64,000 nt of DNA from Agromyces sp. Root81. Lineage in GTDB: Bacteria; Actinomycetota; Actinomycetes; Actinomycetales; Microbacteriaceae. This document shows, in pieces, positions 26,501-34,907 of this stretch. A program made the translations under genes and the position numbers. Where the stretch lies: contig NZ_LMIR01000001.1 in NCBI RefSeq assembly GCF_001429165.1, positions 952,875 to 1,016,874 on the forward strand, given 5' to 3'. A model generated the notes under the pieces. The model ran no database searches, was not told the origin of the DNA, and saw only the letters and a list, made by a program, of their open reading frames with translations. Within the stretch, counting starts at the first letter, position 1; every line of letters starts with the position of its first letter.

Positions 26501-28842
26501 ACGGGCGGCTGGTGCTTGACGAGCGGCGGCACCGGCACGACGGTCACCGTCGTGGTGGAGCTCGCGATTCCGTCGGAGACCACGTACTCGAACTGCAGCT
26601 GCTCGGTGAGCGCCTCCGAGGCGGTGATGCGCGTCACCGTGTTGTTCAGCACCTCGACCGAGAGCAGGTCACCGGATGCCTCGGTGTCGACGGTCTGCAC
26701 GGCGAGCACGCGTCCGCTCGGCGAGACGTCGTTCGCGAGTACCGGCAGTGTCGTCGGCTCGCCGGGGCGGAGGTAGGCCGTGTCCTTCACCGCGATCGGC
26801 GGTGGAGCCTCCCCCGGAACCTCCTTGACGTCGACGCGGATGAGACCGACGCTCGTGGCCGCCCCGGCACCCAGGTTGTAGAGGAAGATGTGGCTGCCGA
26901 CCTGATCGGAGCTGAAGGCGATCGCGCCGCGCTCGAGGTTCGGAGTGATCGCAGCCCCCGAGGGGGTGCCCGCGACGCCGAGCAGGGCCAACGGCTCGCC
27001 GGACGGGCTGAGGTCGTTGACGAGCGGCTGGATGAGGGCGGTCTCGCCGACGAAGACCTCGGCGAAGTCGGGAGTTCCGACGGGGTTCAGCGCTCCCGGC
27101 TCCTTGACGTCGACGGTGAGCACACCGGCGGACGAGACGATTCCGTCTGAGACGACGAACTGCACCTCTTTCGTGCCGAGCTCGCCGGTCTTGTGCTCGA
27201 AGGTGACGAAGCCGTCGGGAGCGAAGCGCACCGAGTCGCCGCTCGTCGGCGAGGCGCTCACGAGGAAGACGTCGTCGCCGTCGGGGTCGAGCCAGTCGCT
27301 GAGCACGTTGTAGCCCATCGACTTGCCCTGTTCGACGCTGATCGCGCCGGCGCGGAGCGCGACCGGAGCGTTGTTCTCGCCAGGGGGACGGATCGTCACG
27401 TCGACGCTCGCCTGGGCGACGCCGAGGCGTCCGTCGTCGGCGGTGTACTGGAACGACACCGTGCCCGCAGCACCCGGAGCCGGCGTGAACTGCAACGCTC
27501 GGCCGCCGTCGATGACCTCGAGCCGACCGGACTGCTCGGCGATCTCGCTGACGTTCGTGACCGTCAGCACGTCGCCGTCGGGGTCGGTGTCGTTCTCGAG
27601 CACCTCGAGCAGTGTGGTGCGACCGGGTCGCACGCCGAAGGCGTCGGCGCGCGCCGTGGGCGGCCGGTTGGCCTCGCTTCGCTCGGCGAGCGTGTCTTCG
27701 AAGGTCTGCTGGGAGGCCTTCTCGTCGCCCTCTTCGGCGTCGGTCTCGTCGGGCGGGGTCACCTCGTCCCAGTTGTCGACGAGCCGCAGGTTCGAGTCGA
27801 CGAGCCAGACATTGCCGTTCGACAGGTTGTTCAGCGCGATGACGCTCCGATTCACCCGGAACTCGAGTCGGGAGCCCGCCGTGACCTGCTCGATCGTCTG
27901 CACGTCGGGCTTCTGCCCGTCGCACACGTTCAGGTAGCGACCGGCGCCGGCCCAGGCGCCGTGTGCGCAGCCGTCGAGCCAGACCGGGCTCGCCACGTCA
28001 TCCGCGGTCGCGGGAACCCCGACATCGGCCGAGATCGACTCGACATCGCCGCCGGAGAGGGGCGCGCGCAGCAGGCCGTCACCCGTTGCGAGCAGCACCG
28101 AGTCGCTCTCGGCGCCCACCTGCTGGATCTTCAACGCGGTCTCGTCGAGCTCTCGCGCCGAACCGTCGATGATGAGGGCGTTCTGCTCGGTGTCGAGGAC
28201 GACGGGTTCGTCGCCCACGACCGAGAGCTGATGCGTGGAGATGGCGGGCAGCTCGGTCGGCTCGGCCTTCGCGCCGGGCGATGCGATCCTGACGAGCTGG
28301 TCTTCTTTTGCCGAACTCGCGTAGACGACGCCGTCCTTCGACACGGCCACGTGCGAGCCTTCGCCGAGACGCGCGGCGGGCTCGGTGTCGGCCGGGTTCA
28401 ACTGCAGCTCGCCGGCGGCATCGGTCACCCAGAGTTCGCCCCTCGGCGACAGGATCGCGAGCGTCTCTCCACCGTGTGCCACCTCGGACCCGGGAGGTGC
28501 GGCGACGCCCTGGCCGAGCGTCGTGAACGCAGGGTCGATGCGCTCGATGGAGCCGAGGCTCTCGTCGTACAGGAAGACGTCTTCGCCGTCCTGCAGCACG
28601 TCGAACGCGTTCGACGCCGTGTTCACCGCGGCGTCGAGCTCTTCGATCTGCCGGTTGAGGCGGCCTGCGAGGAGGTCCTTGCCGTTGGTGACCCAGACCT
28701 CGCGTGCTGCGAGGTCGACGTCGGTGACGGGAAAGCCCTGATGGAGCACGGCGAAGGTGAGCGGGACGCCTGCGAGCAGGGTGATCGCGACGGTGGAGGC
28801 TGCGGCTTTCCGCGCGCGCACCCACGACGTGAAGGTACCCAA
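23572..28842 (-). CDS. Giant membrane-anchored Ig-like/FN3 repeat protein, copy 1 (1756 aa)
   Basis: 1756 residues. A short basic cytoplasmic tail and one membrane helix (about 13-35) are followed by an outside region with probable beta-propeller-like repeats (about 45-370) that starts REVWVTNGKDLLAGRLNRQI. Then come many Ig-like/cadherin-like domains of about 90-100 residues (about 400-1460), marked by recurring LENDTDPDGD, LANDVSPSGR and LANDSDPSG motifs, two fibronectin type III domains (about 1465-1650), and a cysteine-containing tip. The start is a TTG at 28840-28842 after AGGAG, 7 bp upstream. It is a paralogue of the next gene upstream but has a different tip. It is likely a long cell-surface stalk; the ligand is unknown. 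Confidence 0.88.
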   Translation of the reverse strand: MGTFTSWVRARKAAASTVAITLLAGVPLTFAVLHQGFPVTDVDLAAREVWVTNGKDLLAGRLNRQIEELDAAVNTASNAFDVLQDGEDVFLYDESLGSIERIDPAFTTLGQGVAAPPGSEVAHGGETLAILSPRGELWVTDAAGELQLNPADTEPAARLGEGSHVAVSKDGVVYASSAKEDQLVRIASPGAKAEPTELPAISTHQLSVVGDEPVVLDTEQNALIIDGSARELDETALKIQQVGAESDSVLLATGDGLLRAPLSGGDVESISADVGVPATADDVASPVWLDGCAHGAWAGAGRYLNVCDGQKPDVQTIEQVTAGSRLEFRVNRSVIALNNLSNGNVWLVDSNLRLVDNWDEVTPPDETDAEEGDEKASQQTFEDTLAERSEANRPPTARADAFGVRPGRTTLLEVLENDTDPDGDVLTVTNVSEIAEQSGRLEVIDGGRALQFTPAPGAAGTVSFQYTADDGRLGVAQASVDVTIRPPGENNAPVALRAGAISVEQGKSMGYNVLSDWLDPDGDDVFLVSASPTSGDSVRFAPDGFVTFEHKTGELGTKEVQFVVSDGIVSSAGVLTVDVKEPGALNPVGTPDFAEVFVGETALIQPLVNDLSPSGEPLALLGVAGTPSGAAITPNLERGAIAFSSDQVGSHIFLYNLGAGAATSVGLIRVDVKEVPGEAPPPIAVKDTAYLRPGEPTTLPVLANDVSPSGRVLAVQTVDTEASGDLLSVEVLNNTVTRITASEALTEQLQFEYVVSDGIASSTTTVTVVPVPPLVKHQPPVAVDDAVTVRAGDIVTVPVLDNDYHPDAATLMLDRELADASGAGGLVFVADDTVRYQAPEEPGVYTVAYRVVDGFEQSATAAVRFTVLGPDAKSNRPPLPMPLTSRTFEGTAVQIDVPLDGIDPDGDSVSLVGITTPPSLGRIVDIGSTSIRYEAHAGAAGTESFTYEVADTAGKTATGTIRIGVIPRPTEALPPNAVDDVVELRPGRRAAIDVLANDSDPSGYKISVLKKLPEVGEGLVASVKNNRVLVEAPDTEGGSSVRYEITNKHGGADGAFIQVLVAKDAKIEPPTANDQVVEPKQVADKNSVTVDPLKDAQNPGGLVEDLVVTLEGPNAENAEVMTDGTVKVRPTSKRQAIAYRLTNEVDELSAMAFIVVPPKVDPDAKKDDEKAFPPPYLADIGPQIVRMNGTITWKVGDIVIVPSGKPARILSATASNSDGSSPMTDASTLTFKPAKDFRGQASVTFEVTDGESANDPKGKKTFLTIQVTVGDPNFEDVPPTFTPRSIKVEAGEKPQEVDLRQSSGHPSDKVLQELSYNGLQGQTADFQAGISGSMLTVGAPLGVQPGTKTTLTFTVDYKEFSVPGSIDVEVVTSSRPKAQARDDGPTEMLRSQTKKIDVLANDINPFAAEGTPLRIIDAQIDQQVVGSAASVSFTQTDLSVTTGPTFTGELSIVYRVQDGTKDPSREVQGRATVIVRAPPDAPAKPVATVGDASATVRWNTPASNNSPIEGYLVSWDGGSKSFVPSAAGTDQTISGLSNGTSYTFTVTATNGIGTSAPSPASNAITPFGKPTAPSSASLSASTNGSGDMTASWAASSANGSPISRYEWGFIQGSSWSGETTARSAPANGTVGTTYAIHVRGCNAAGCSAWTNSGSATPSKPPRQVTLSKGDDAGGLPGCEGGTCFYYNVDVSWFNPGTYTLNTYCNGGFFRGTTISVGGDGRGSFRGNWNNGGGYCGYSNVWVTVDGVESNHMDFRN

Positions 28843-28907
28843 GAGGTCACTCTCCTGCTCTGCTCGACACTGGATCGGCGCTGAGCCCGACCCCCACACC
28901 GGGGTAC

Positions 28908-28953
28908 ACGGTAACACGATCATCGCGAGAGTCCATATGGGGAGTACTCCCCA
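28908..28953 (-). promoter_or_regulatory. Intergenic region between giant genes with a 16-bp palindrome
   Basis: The 150-bp gap 28843-28992 holds TGGGGAGTACTCCCCA at 28938-28953, a perfect 16-bp palindrome, and a possible internal promoter: TACCGT (28908-28913) as -10 with a weak TGGACT-like -35. Two GTCGAC hexamers lie at 28964-28969 and 28972-28977. The palindrome may be an operator, RNA hairpin or processing site. Confidence 0.4.
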
Positions 28954-28992
28954 CGGAACACGAGTCGACCAGTCGACGTGATCGGCCCACGC

Positions 28993-31900
28993 TCAACAAT
29001 CCGGTACTGTGCGGGCGCCACGGTCGGTATGGGCGGCGAGGACGAACCATCCGTTGTAGACGCCACTCGCCTGGGTCATGTAGAAGTAGTTCTCGCCCCA
29101 CCGCTGCGATCGGCAGACCGCATCGACGACCGTCCCTGCCGAGATCATGCCGGCGGGGTTCATCGTGCACCCTCGTTCGGCGTTCGTCGGCGGGTTGGTG
29201 TAGGTCTCGGCCGGTTCGGGGCAGGTCGCCTGGGTGACCGTGGTGCCGTTCGCCGGCACCCACGGCGCGGTCGGCGTCACCGTGCCCGACATGGTCCGCG
29301 GTCCGCATCCGGCGACGTTGCACGCGGCCACGAAGTACCGGGACCCGGCACCGTTGGCGCCCGTCGCCGTCGCGGAGGTGCCCGTTGCGGAGCCCGATCC
29401 GCCTGGTGTGCCCTCGAAGGTCCACTCGTATCGGGAGATGCCGCGACCACCGTTGTCGGCGGGCGCAGCCCAGTTCAACGAGAGTCGGGCGTCGCCGGAA
29501 GTCGAGGCGGTGAGGTTCGCGGCGGCGGGCGCACCCGGGAGCCCGAACGGGGTTCCCGCCGCGCTCGAGGGCGAAGCGGCAGACGTGCCGATCCCGTTGA
29601 TCGCTGCGACCTGGAACCGATAGGCGGTGCCGTTCGCGAGTCCGGAGATCACGTGGACCGGTCCCGCCGCGTCGACCGGGAAGTCGGCGCCGCCCCCGTT
29701 CCACGTGAGTCGATATCCCGAGATCGTCGAGTTGTTGTCGGGCGGCGCCGACCACCGCACACTCACCGATCCGTTCTGCTCGGAGACGATCGCGGGGGCC
29801 TTCGGCGGATCGGGCCGATCGCGCACGGTCACCATCACCCGGCCCTGCGTCTCGCGAGTCGGATCCTTCGTGGCGTCCTGGATCCGGTAGACCACGCTGA
29901 GCGTTCCGGTGAACGATGCTCCGGTGCGTACCGAGATCCCGGTGCCGGTGTGCGTCACCGACGCGCTCGACCCGACATCGGCCTGATCGATCTCGGCCGA
30001 GACGACCTGCAGCGGCGAACCGGGGAACGGATTGACGTCGTTGGCGAGCACATCGAGCGTCGTCGAGTCGCTCCTGAGCATCTCGAACGGACCGTCGTCG
30101 AGGGCTTGCGGCTTCGCACGCGTCGACGAGACGACCGTGACGTCGACGTACCCCGGCACGGTGAACTCGCCGAGCGCGACGTCGAACGAGAGCCGGGTCG
30201 AGGTGCCGGTCGGCACGCCGAGCGGTGCCGAGACGGTCAGCGTCGAACCGCTGACGGATGCCATGATGTCGGGCGTGGCCCCGCGGAGGTTCGAGTAGCC
30301 GACCCGGTCGAGCATGGCGGGGTTGGGATGGTCGGTCGAGCCGCGCAGATCGATCGAGAGCGCCGCCTCCCCCGCCTCGATCGTCTCCGCTCTCGGGGTG
30401 AATACCGGTGGCGTGTCGGCGAAGTCGGGATCCCCGACGAACACGGGGATGGTGAGGAAGACGTTCCGCCGATCACCCGTTCGCGCGTCGGCGCGGTCGG
30501 CGACCTCGAAGGTCACCGACGCTTCGCCGCGATAGTCGCGCTTCGGCACGTACTGCACCGACTGTTCGTCGACGAAGGCCGGCTCAGCCCAGTTCGTGCT
30601 CGTCGCGCTGACCGCGCGCACCGGTCGGCCCGACGGCGCCACCACGATGTCGGAGACCTGCCAGGAGATCCGTCCGTTCATGGGAATGACGATCCGGCCG
30701 AGATCGGCGAGGTACGGGTCGGCGGCCTCCTCGCCGGCGGCCGGCACCACGATGAACGCCATCGCGTCGAGTTCGTCGAGCGCGTTCGTGAGTCGATAGG
30801 CGACGGCGAAGCGTCGGGAGCCCGGCCGGACCTGGATGCTTCCGTCGTCGAGCACGGTTGCGCGGTCGGCGTTCGGTCCCTCGACGCCGACCTCGAGGTC
30901 GTCGACGAGTCCGCCGGGGTTCGTCGCGTCGCGGAGCGGGTCGACCCGTACCTCGTCGACCCCGGCGACGTCCTCGGGTTCGATGACCTGATCCGCCGCC
31001 GTCGGCGGCAGGATCTTCGCGTCGTGCTTCACGGCGATCTGGATGAAGGCGGTGTCCGCGCCGCCGTGACCGTTCGATACCTCGTACCGCACCGTGAACG
31101 CGCCCTCGTGCTCGGGAGCCGTCACGACCACGCGTCGGCGGTCGCGGAACTCCGCCTCGACGGCGTCGTCGACCTGCGGGAGCTCGACGACGCGCAACGC
31201 GTGCCCGCTCGGGTCCGAGTCGTTCAGCAGCACCTCCACGGACGCGCGGCGGCCGGGCCGCATCTCGATGGCATCGTCGACCGCGTTCGGCGGGGGTGCC
31301 GTCTCGGGTGGCGGGATCACGCCGATCCGGATCGAACCGGTCGCCCGTTCGCCGAGTGCGTCGCGCACCTCGTATGCGATCGTGTCCGTGCCGCTCGAAC
31401 CGTCGAACGCCTGATAGGTGATGGAGGTGCTCGTCTGGTCGGCGACGCGCCCGAGCGCGGCACCGCCGAGCACCCCGGTCAGTGCGAGCGAGTCGCCTTC
31501 GGGGTCGAGCCCGTCGAGCGGGATGTCGATGGTGACGGCGGATCCCGCGAAGGTCCGCGAGGTGAGGGGCGGCAGGAGCGGTGCCGTGTTCCCGTCGTCA
31601 TCGCGTGCGACGACGGTGAACGCGACGGTCGCACGCGCCGTCTGCTCGAAGTCGTCGGCGACCGTGTAGACCGCCGTGTAGGAGCCCGGCTCCTCGGGCG
31701 CCTGGAAGCGGACCCGGGCACGGTCGACGAATGCGACGCCACCGCCGAGCTCCGTCGAACCGAGTTCCGGGAGCAGGTGCATCGACGCGGCATCCGGATG
31801 GTGGTCGTTCTCGAGCACCGCGACGGTCACGATGTCTCCGGCCCGCACGTTGACGGCATCGTCGACCGCCACCGGCGGCTGGTGCTTCACGAGCGGGGGC

Positions 31901-34218
31901 ACCGGGACCACGGTGACCGTCGCGCTCGACACGCCGCTTCCGTCGGAGACCGTGTATCGAAGCTGCAGCTGCCGGTCGAGCGCCTCGGCCGCGGTGATCC
32001 GCAGGGCGGTATTGGTCAGCACCTCGACCGAGACGAGGTCCCCGGCATCGCCGGTGTCGACGGACTGCACGGCGAGCACCCTGCCGGACGGCGAGACGTC
32101 GTTGGCCAGCACCGAGACCGTGGTCGGCTCCCCCGGTCGCAGGTACGCGGTGTCGACGACCGCGACGGGAGGCGGATCGGTCGCCGGTCGTTCGAGGAAC
32201 CGCACGCGTACGAGACCGACGCTGACGGATGCCCCTGCACCGAGGTCGTACAGCACGGTGAAGTCACCGGGCTCAGGCGAGGAGAACGCGATCGTACCGC
32301 GCGCGAGGTCCGGGACGGCGGTGAGTCCGGCCGGCAGCTCGTCGGTTCCGAGCAGTGCCAGCGGCGCTCCGGAGGGGCTCAGGTCGTTGGCCAACGGCTC
32401 GACGAGCACGGTCTCGCCGGCGAAGCCCTGCCCGAAGTCGGGAGTTCCGACGGGGTTGACCGCGCCGACCGCCTGGACGTCGACGGTGAGCGTGCCCGCC
32501 GCTGAGGTCTGGCCGTCGGAGACCGTGTAGGCGACCTCCTTCAGGCCGAGTTCGCCGCTCCGATGTTCGAATGTGACGAACCCGTCGGGACTGAACCGCA
32601 CCGAGTCGCCGCCGGTCGGCGAGGCGTTCACGAGGAAGACGTCGTCACCGTCGGGATCCTTCCAGTCCGACAGCACGTTGTAGCCGATCTGCTGGGCCTG
32701 CTCCACCCCGACCGCACCGGCCCGCGATGCCGCCGGCGCGGCGTTCACTCCATCCGGAACGATGCGGACATCCACCGCCGCCTCGGATGCGCCCGTTCGA
32801 CCGTCGTCGACCGAGTACCGGAACGACACGGTTCCGGCCGCTCCATCGGCAGGGGTGAACTGGAGCGCCCGGCCGTCGTCGATCGCCTCCAACCTGCCGA
32901 GGGAGGCCGCGATGTCCGGGACCGCCCCGATCGTCAGCACGTCGCCGTCGGGGTCGGTGTCGTTCTCGAGCACCTCGAGCATCGTCGTACGGCCGGGACG
33001 TACGCCGAACTCGTCGTCGCGCGCGGTCGGCGGGCGGTTCACCTCCGTGCGCTCGGCGAGGGTGTCCTCGAACACCTGCTGTGAGCTCTTCTCGTCGCCC
33101 TCCAGCTCATCCGATTCCTCCGGCGGCGTCACCTCCTCCCAGTTGTCGACGAGACGGAGGTTCGCGTCGACCAGCCAGGTGTTGCCGGAGTTCACGTCGT
33201 TGAGCGCGACGACATCGCGATTGACGCGGAACTCGAGGCGAGCACCCACGGTCGACGGCGAGATCTGCGCCGCGTCCGGTCCGGCATCGCCGCAGAGCGC
33301 GACGTAGGAGCCCGAGTTCGCCCAGGCGGCGTGCACGCACCCGTCGACCTGCACTGGCGCGGCGACCTCGTCACCCGCGCGAGCGGGAGCCGACGCCGCG
33401 GCGTCCACGTCGATCTCTCGGACGTCGCCCCCGCCCAACGGCACCGCGAACAGGGAAGCGGCACCCGCCACGTACGCGTCATCGTGCTCGGCACCCGACT
33501 GCTGCAGGCGCAGCCCCTTACCCGGCAGCTCGATCTCGCGACCGTCGACGAGCAGGACGGCACGGTCCGTGTCGAGCACGACGGCGCGATCGCCCACGAC
33601 GGCCAGCTGGTGCGACCCCAGTTCCGGCAGCTTCACAGTGGTGGGCGCCCCGCCCGCGCGATCCAGCCGGTAGAGCAGCCCGTCGTGCGGCGAGGTCGCG
33701 ACGGTCGTGCCATCGGGGCCGACCGCGAGCTCCGCGTCTGCGCCGAGTTCGAGCGTCGGCGTCGTGCCCGCAGCGTCGAACGACAACTCCCCGCCGGCCG
33801 GGATCGTCCACAGCTCGCCCTTCGGCGACAGCACCGCCAGCACCTCGCCGCCGAACGCCACCCGCGATCCGAGCGGCACGTCGACGCGTTGCGTCAGCGT
33901 CGTGAAGGCCGGATCGATGCGTTCGATCGACCCGGCATCGCGGTCGTAGAGGAAGACGTCCTCACCGTCCTGCAGCACGTCCGCACTGTTCGAGACGGTC
34001 GCCACGGCGGCGTCGAGTTCCTCGATCTGACGGTTCAGTCGCCCCGCGAGCAGGTCCTCGCCGTTGGTGACCCAGACCTCGCGGGCTCGCAGATCGGGGT
34101 CGGTCACCGGGAACCCGCGGTGCAGCGCGGCGACGGTGACTCCGCCCACCGCGAGCAGCGAGAGCACGACGGTCGACGCGAGCCCCTTCCGCTCTCGCAG
34201 CCAGGCGATGGGGCTCAC
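28993..34218 (-). CDS. Giant membrane-anchored Ig-like/FN3 repeat protein, copy 2 (1741 aa)
   Basis: 1741 residues, same layout as the protein at 23572-28842: a basic tail (SPIAWLRERKG), one membrane helix (about 12-32), the REVWVTNGEDLLAGRLNRQI region, a run of Ig-like domains with LENDTDPDGD, LANDVSPSGR and LNDSDPSGH motifs, and two FN3 domains. The C-terminal tip is unrelated: about 90 residues with CPEPAETYTNPP, a CTMNPAG turn and a segment GTVVDAVCRSQRWGENYFYM that may be SH3-like. The GTG at 34216-34218 overlaps the FHA-HTH gene stop as GTGA. The two genes look like an old tandem duplication with tip exchange. Confidence 0.88.
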   Translation of the reverse strand: MSPIAWLRERKGLASTVVLSLLAVGGVTVAALHRGFPVTDPDLRAREVWVTNGEDLLAGRLNRQIEELDAAVATVSNSADVLQDGEDVFLYDRDAGSIERIDPAFTTLTQRVDVPLGSRVAFGGEVLAVLSPKGELWTIPAGGELSFDAAGTTPTLELGADAELAVGPDGTTVATSPHDGLLYRLDRAGGAPTTVKLPELGSHQLAVVGDRAVVLDTDRAVLLVDGREIELPGKGLRLQQSGAEHDDAYVAGAASLFAVPLGGGDVREIDVDAAASAPARAGDEVAAPVQVDGCVHAAWANSGSYVALCGDAGPDAAQISPSTVGARLEFRVNRDVVALNDVNSGNTWLVDANLRLVDNWEEVTPPEESDELEGDEKSSQQVFEDTLAERTEVNRPPTARDDEFGVRPGRTTMLEVLENDTDPDGDVLTIGAVPDIAASLGRLEAIDDGRALQFTPADGAAGTVSFRYSVDDGRTGASEAAVDVRIVPDGVNAAPAASRAGAVGVEQAQQIGYNVLSDWKDPDGDDVFLVNASPTGGDSVRFSPDGFVTFEHRSGELGLKEVAYTVSDGQTSAAGTLTVDVQAVGAVNPVGTPDFGQGFAGETVLVEPLANDLSPSGAPLALLGTDELPAGLTAVPDLARGTIAFSSPEPGDFTVLYDLGAGASVSVGLVRVRFLERPATDPPPVAVVDTAYLRPGEPTTVSVLANDVSPSGRVLAVQSVDTGDAGDLVSVEVLTNTALRITAAEALDRQLQLRYTVSDGSGVSSATVTVVPVPPLVKHQPPVAVDDAVNVRAGDIVTVAVLENDHHPDAASMHLLPELGSTELGGGVAFVDRARVRFQAPEEPGSYTAVYTVADDFEQTARATVAFTVVARDDDGNTAPLLPPLTSRTFAGSAVTIDIPLDGLDPEGDSLALTGVLGGAALGRVADQTSTSITYQAFDGSSGTDTIAYEVRDALGERATGSIRIGVIPPPETAPPPNAVDDAIEMRPGRRASVEVLLNDSDPSGHALRVVELPQVDDAVEAEFRDRRRVVVTAPEHEGAFTVRYEVSNGHGGADTAFIQIAVKHDAKILPPTAADQVIEPEDVAGVDEVRVDPLRDATNPGGLVDDLEVGVEGPNADRATVLDDGSIQVRPGSRRFAVAYRLTNALDELDAMAFIVVPAAGEEAADPYLADLGRIVIPMNGRISWQVSDIVVAPSGRPVRAVSATSTNWAEPAFVDEQSVQYVPKRDYRGEASVTFEVADRADARTGDRRNVFLTIPVFVGDPDFADTPPVFTPRAETIEAGEAALSIDLRGSTDHPNPAMLDRVGYSNLRGATPDIMASVSGSTLTVSAPLGVPTGTSTRLSFDVALGEFTVPGYVDVTVVSSTRAKPQALDDGPFEMLRSDSTTLDVLANDVNPFPGSPLQVVSAEIDQADVGSSASVTHTGTGISVRTGASFTGTLSVVYRIQDATKDPTRETQGRVMVTVRDRPDPPKAPAIVSEQNGSVSVRWSAPPDNNSTISGYRLTWNGGGADFPVDAAGPVHVISGLANGTAYRFQVAAINGIGTSAASPSSAAGTPFGLPGAPAAANLTASTSGDARLSLNWAAPADNGGRGISRYEWTFEGTPGGSGSATGTSATATGANGAGSRYFVAACNVAGCGPRTMSGTVTPTAPWVPANGTTVTQATCPEPAETYTNPPTNAERGCTMNPAGMISAGTVVDAVCRSQRWGENYFYMTQASGVYNGWFVLAAHTDRGARTVPDC

Positions 34219-34907
34219 TCGGCGGTCGCGTCCAGCAGCGGAAGGTCGTCGATGCTCACGAGACGAGTCGCCACGGCGTACTCGACGAGGCGGGCACGAC
34301 GATTCGTCGCGAGCTTGCCCCGACCGCCGCGCAGGCCGTCGACGCCGATGCGGTCGAGCTTGTCGCAGACGTTGTCGAGCTTGCGGTTGAACGTCGTCAT
34401 GCTCCAACCGAGCCGCGCGGCGGCTTCCGCCGAGCTCGGCACGAGAGCACGGCCGCCCGCCGGCTGCGCGAGGACGTTCTCAGCCAGCGCGACGACGAGC
34501 AGCCGCTGGCTGGAGGTGAGCGTGACCGGAAGGATGGTGGTGCCGCCGTCCGTCGGCGCCGCCGTGAGCGAGGTGTTGTAGAAGTCCTCCTCGGCGTGCA
34601 CCGTGAAGTCGTACGTCGTCGCACCCGCGCTGAACATCACGTGCACCGTTTGGAAGACGATCGGGATCTTCGCACCGGGCGCGAGCCACGCCTGCACGCT
34701 TCCGGTGGCGTCGGAGATCGTCGCCGACAGGATCTGGCCGACGTTGGAGAGCCACCAGAGGCCGAACTCCGAGGAGAGTGTGAGGAAGGTGCGGTGCAGG
34801 TACGGGTTGTCGTCGATCGTGAGGTCGGACTCACGCCCGATCGTGAACGGCTCGCCGACCTCGACGGCGTACGACTCGCCGCAGTACTCGACGCGGAGCG
34901 GCCTCAC
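34215..34907 (-). CDS. FHA-domain protein with C-terminal helix-turn-helix-like region
   Basis: 230 residues. The N-terminal FHA domain has FTIGRESDLTIDDNPYLHRTF, the phosphothreonine-binding surface; the middle (about 80-145) is beta-rich. The C-terminal 80 residues include AAARLGWSMTTFNRKLDNVC, which resembles a helix-turn-helix, then a basic stretch with GRGKLATNRRARL. This combination suggests a phospho-dependent DNA-binding regulator, but DNA binding is only inferred. The GTG at 34905-34907 overlaps the kinase stop by 3 bp; an ATG at 34916 is an alternative start that would add 3 residues. It lies between the kinase and the giant proteins. Confidence 0.8.
   Translation of the reverse strand: MRPLRVEYCGESYAVEVGEPFTIGRESDLTIDDNPYLHRTFLTLSSEFGLWWLSNVGQILSATISDATGSVQAWLAPGAKIPIVFQTVHVMFSAGATTYDFTVHAEEDFYNTSLTAAPTDGGTTILPVTLTSSQRLLVVALAENVLAQPAGGRALVPSSAEAAARLGWSMTTFNRKLDNVCDKLDRIGVDGLRGGRGKLATNRRARLVEYAVATRLVSIDDLPLLDATAE

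Noticed and set aside
28978-32505. Long open plus-strand frame opposite the giant Ig-like protein
   Set aside because: Arg/Gly/Asp-rich composition typical of the antisense of GC-rich genes, no domain, no ribosome binding site; the minus-strand gene is clearly real.
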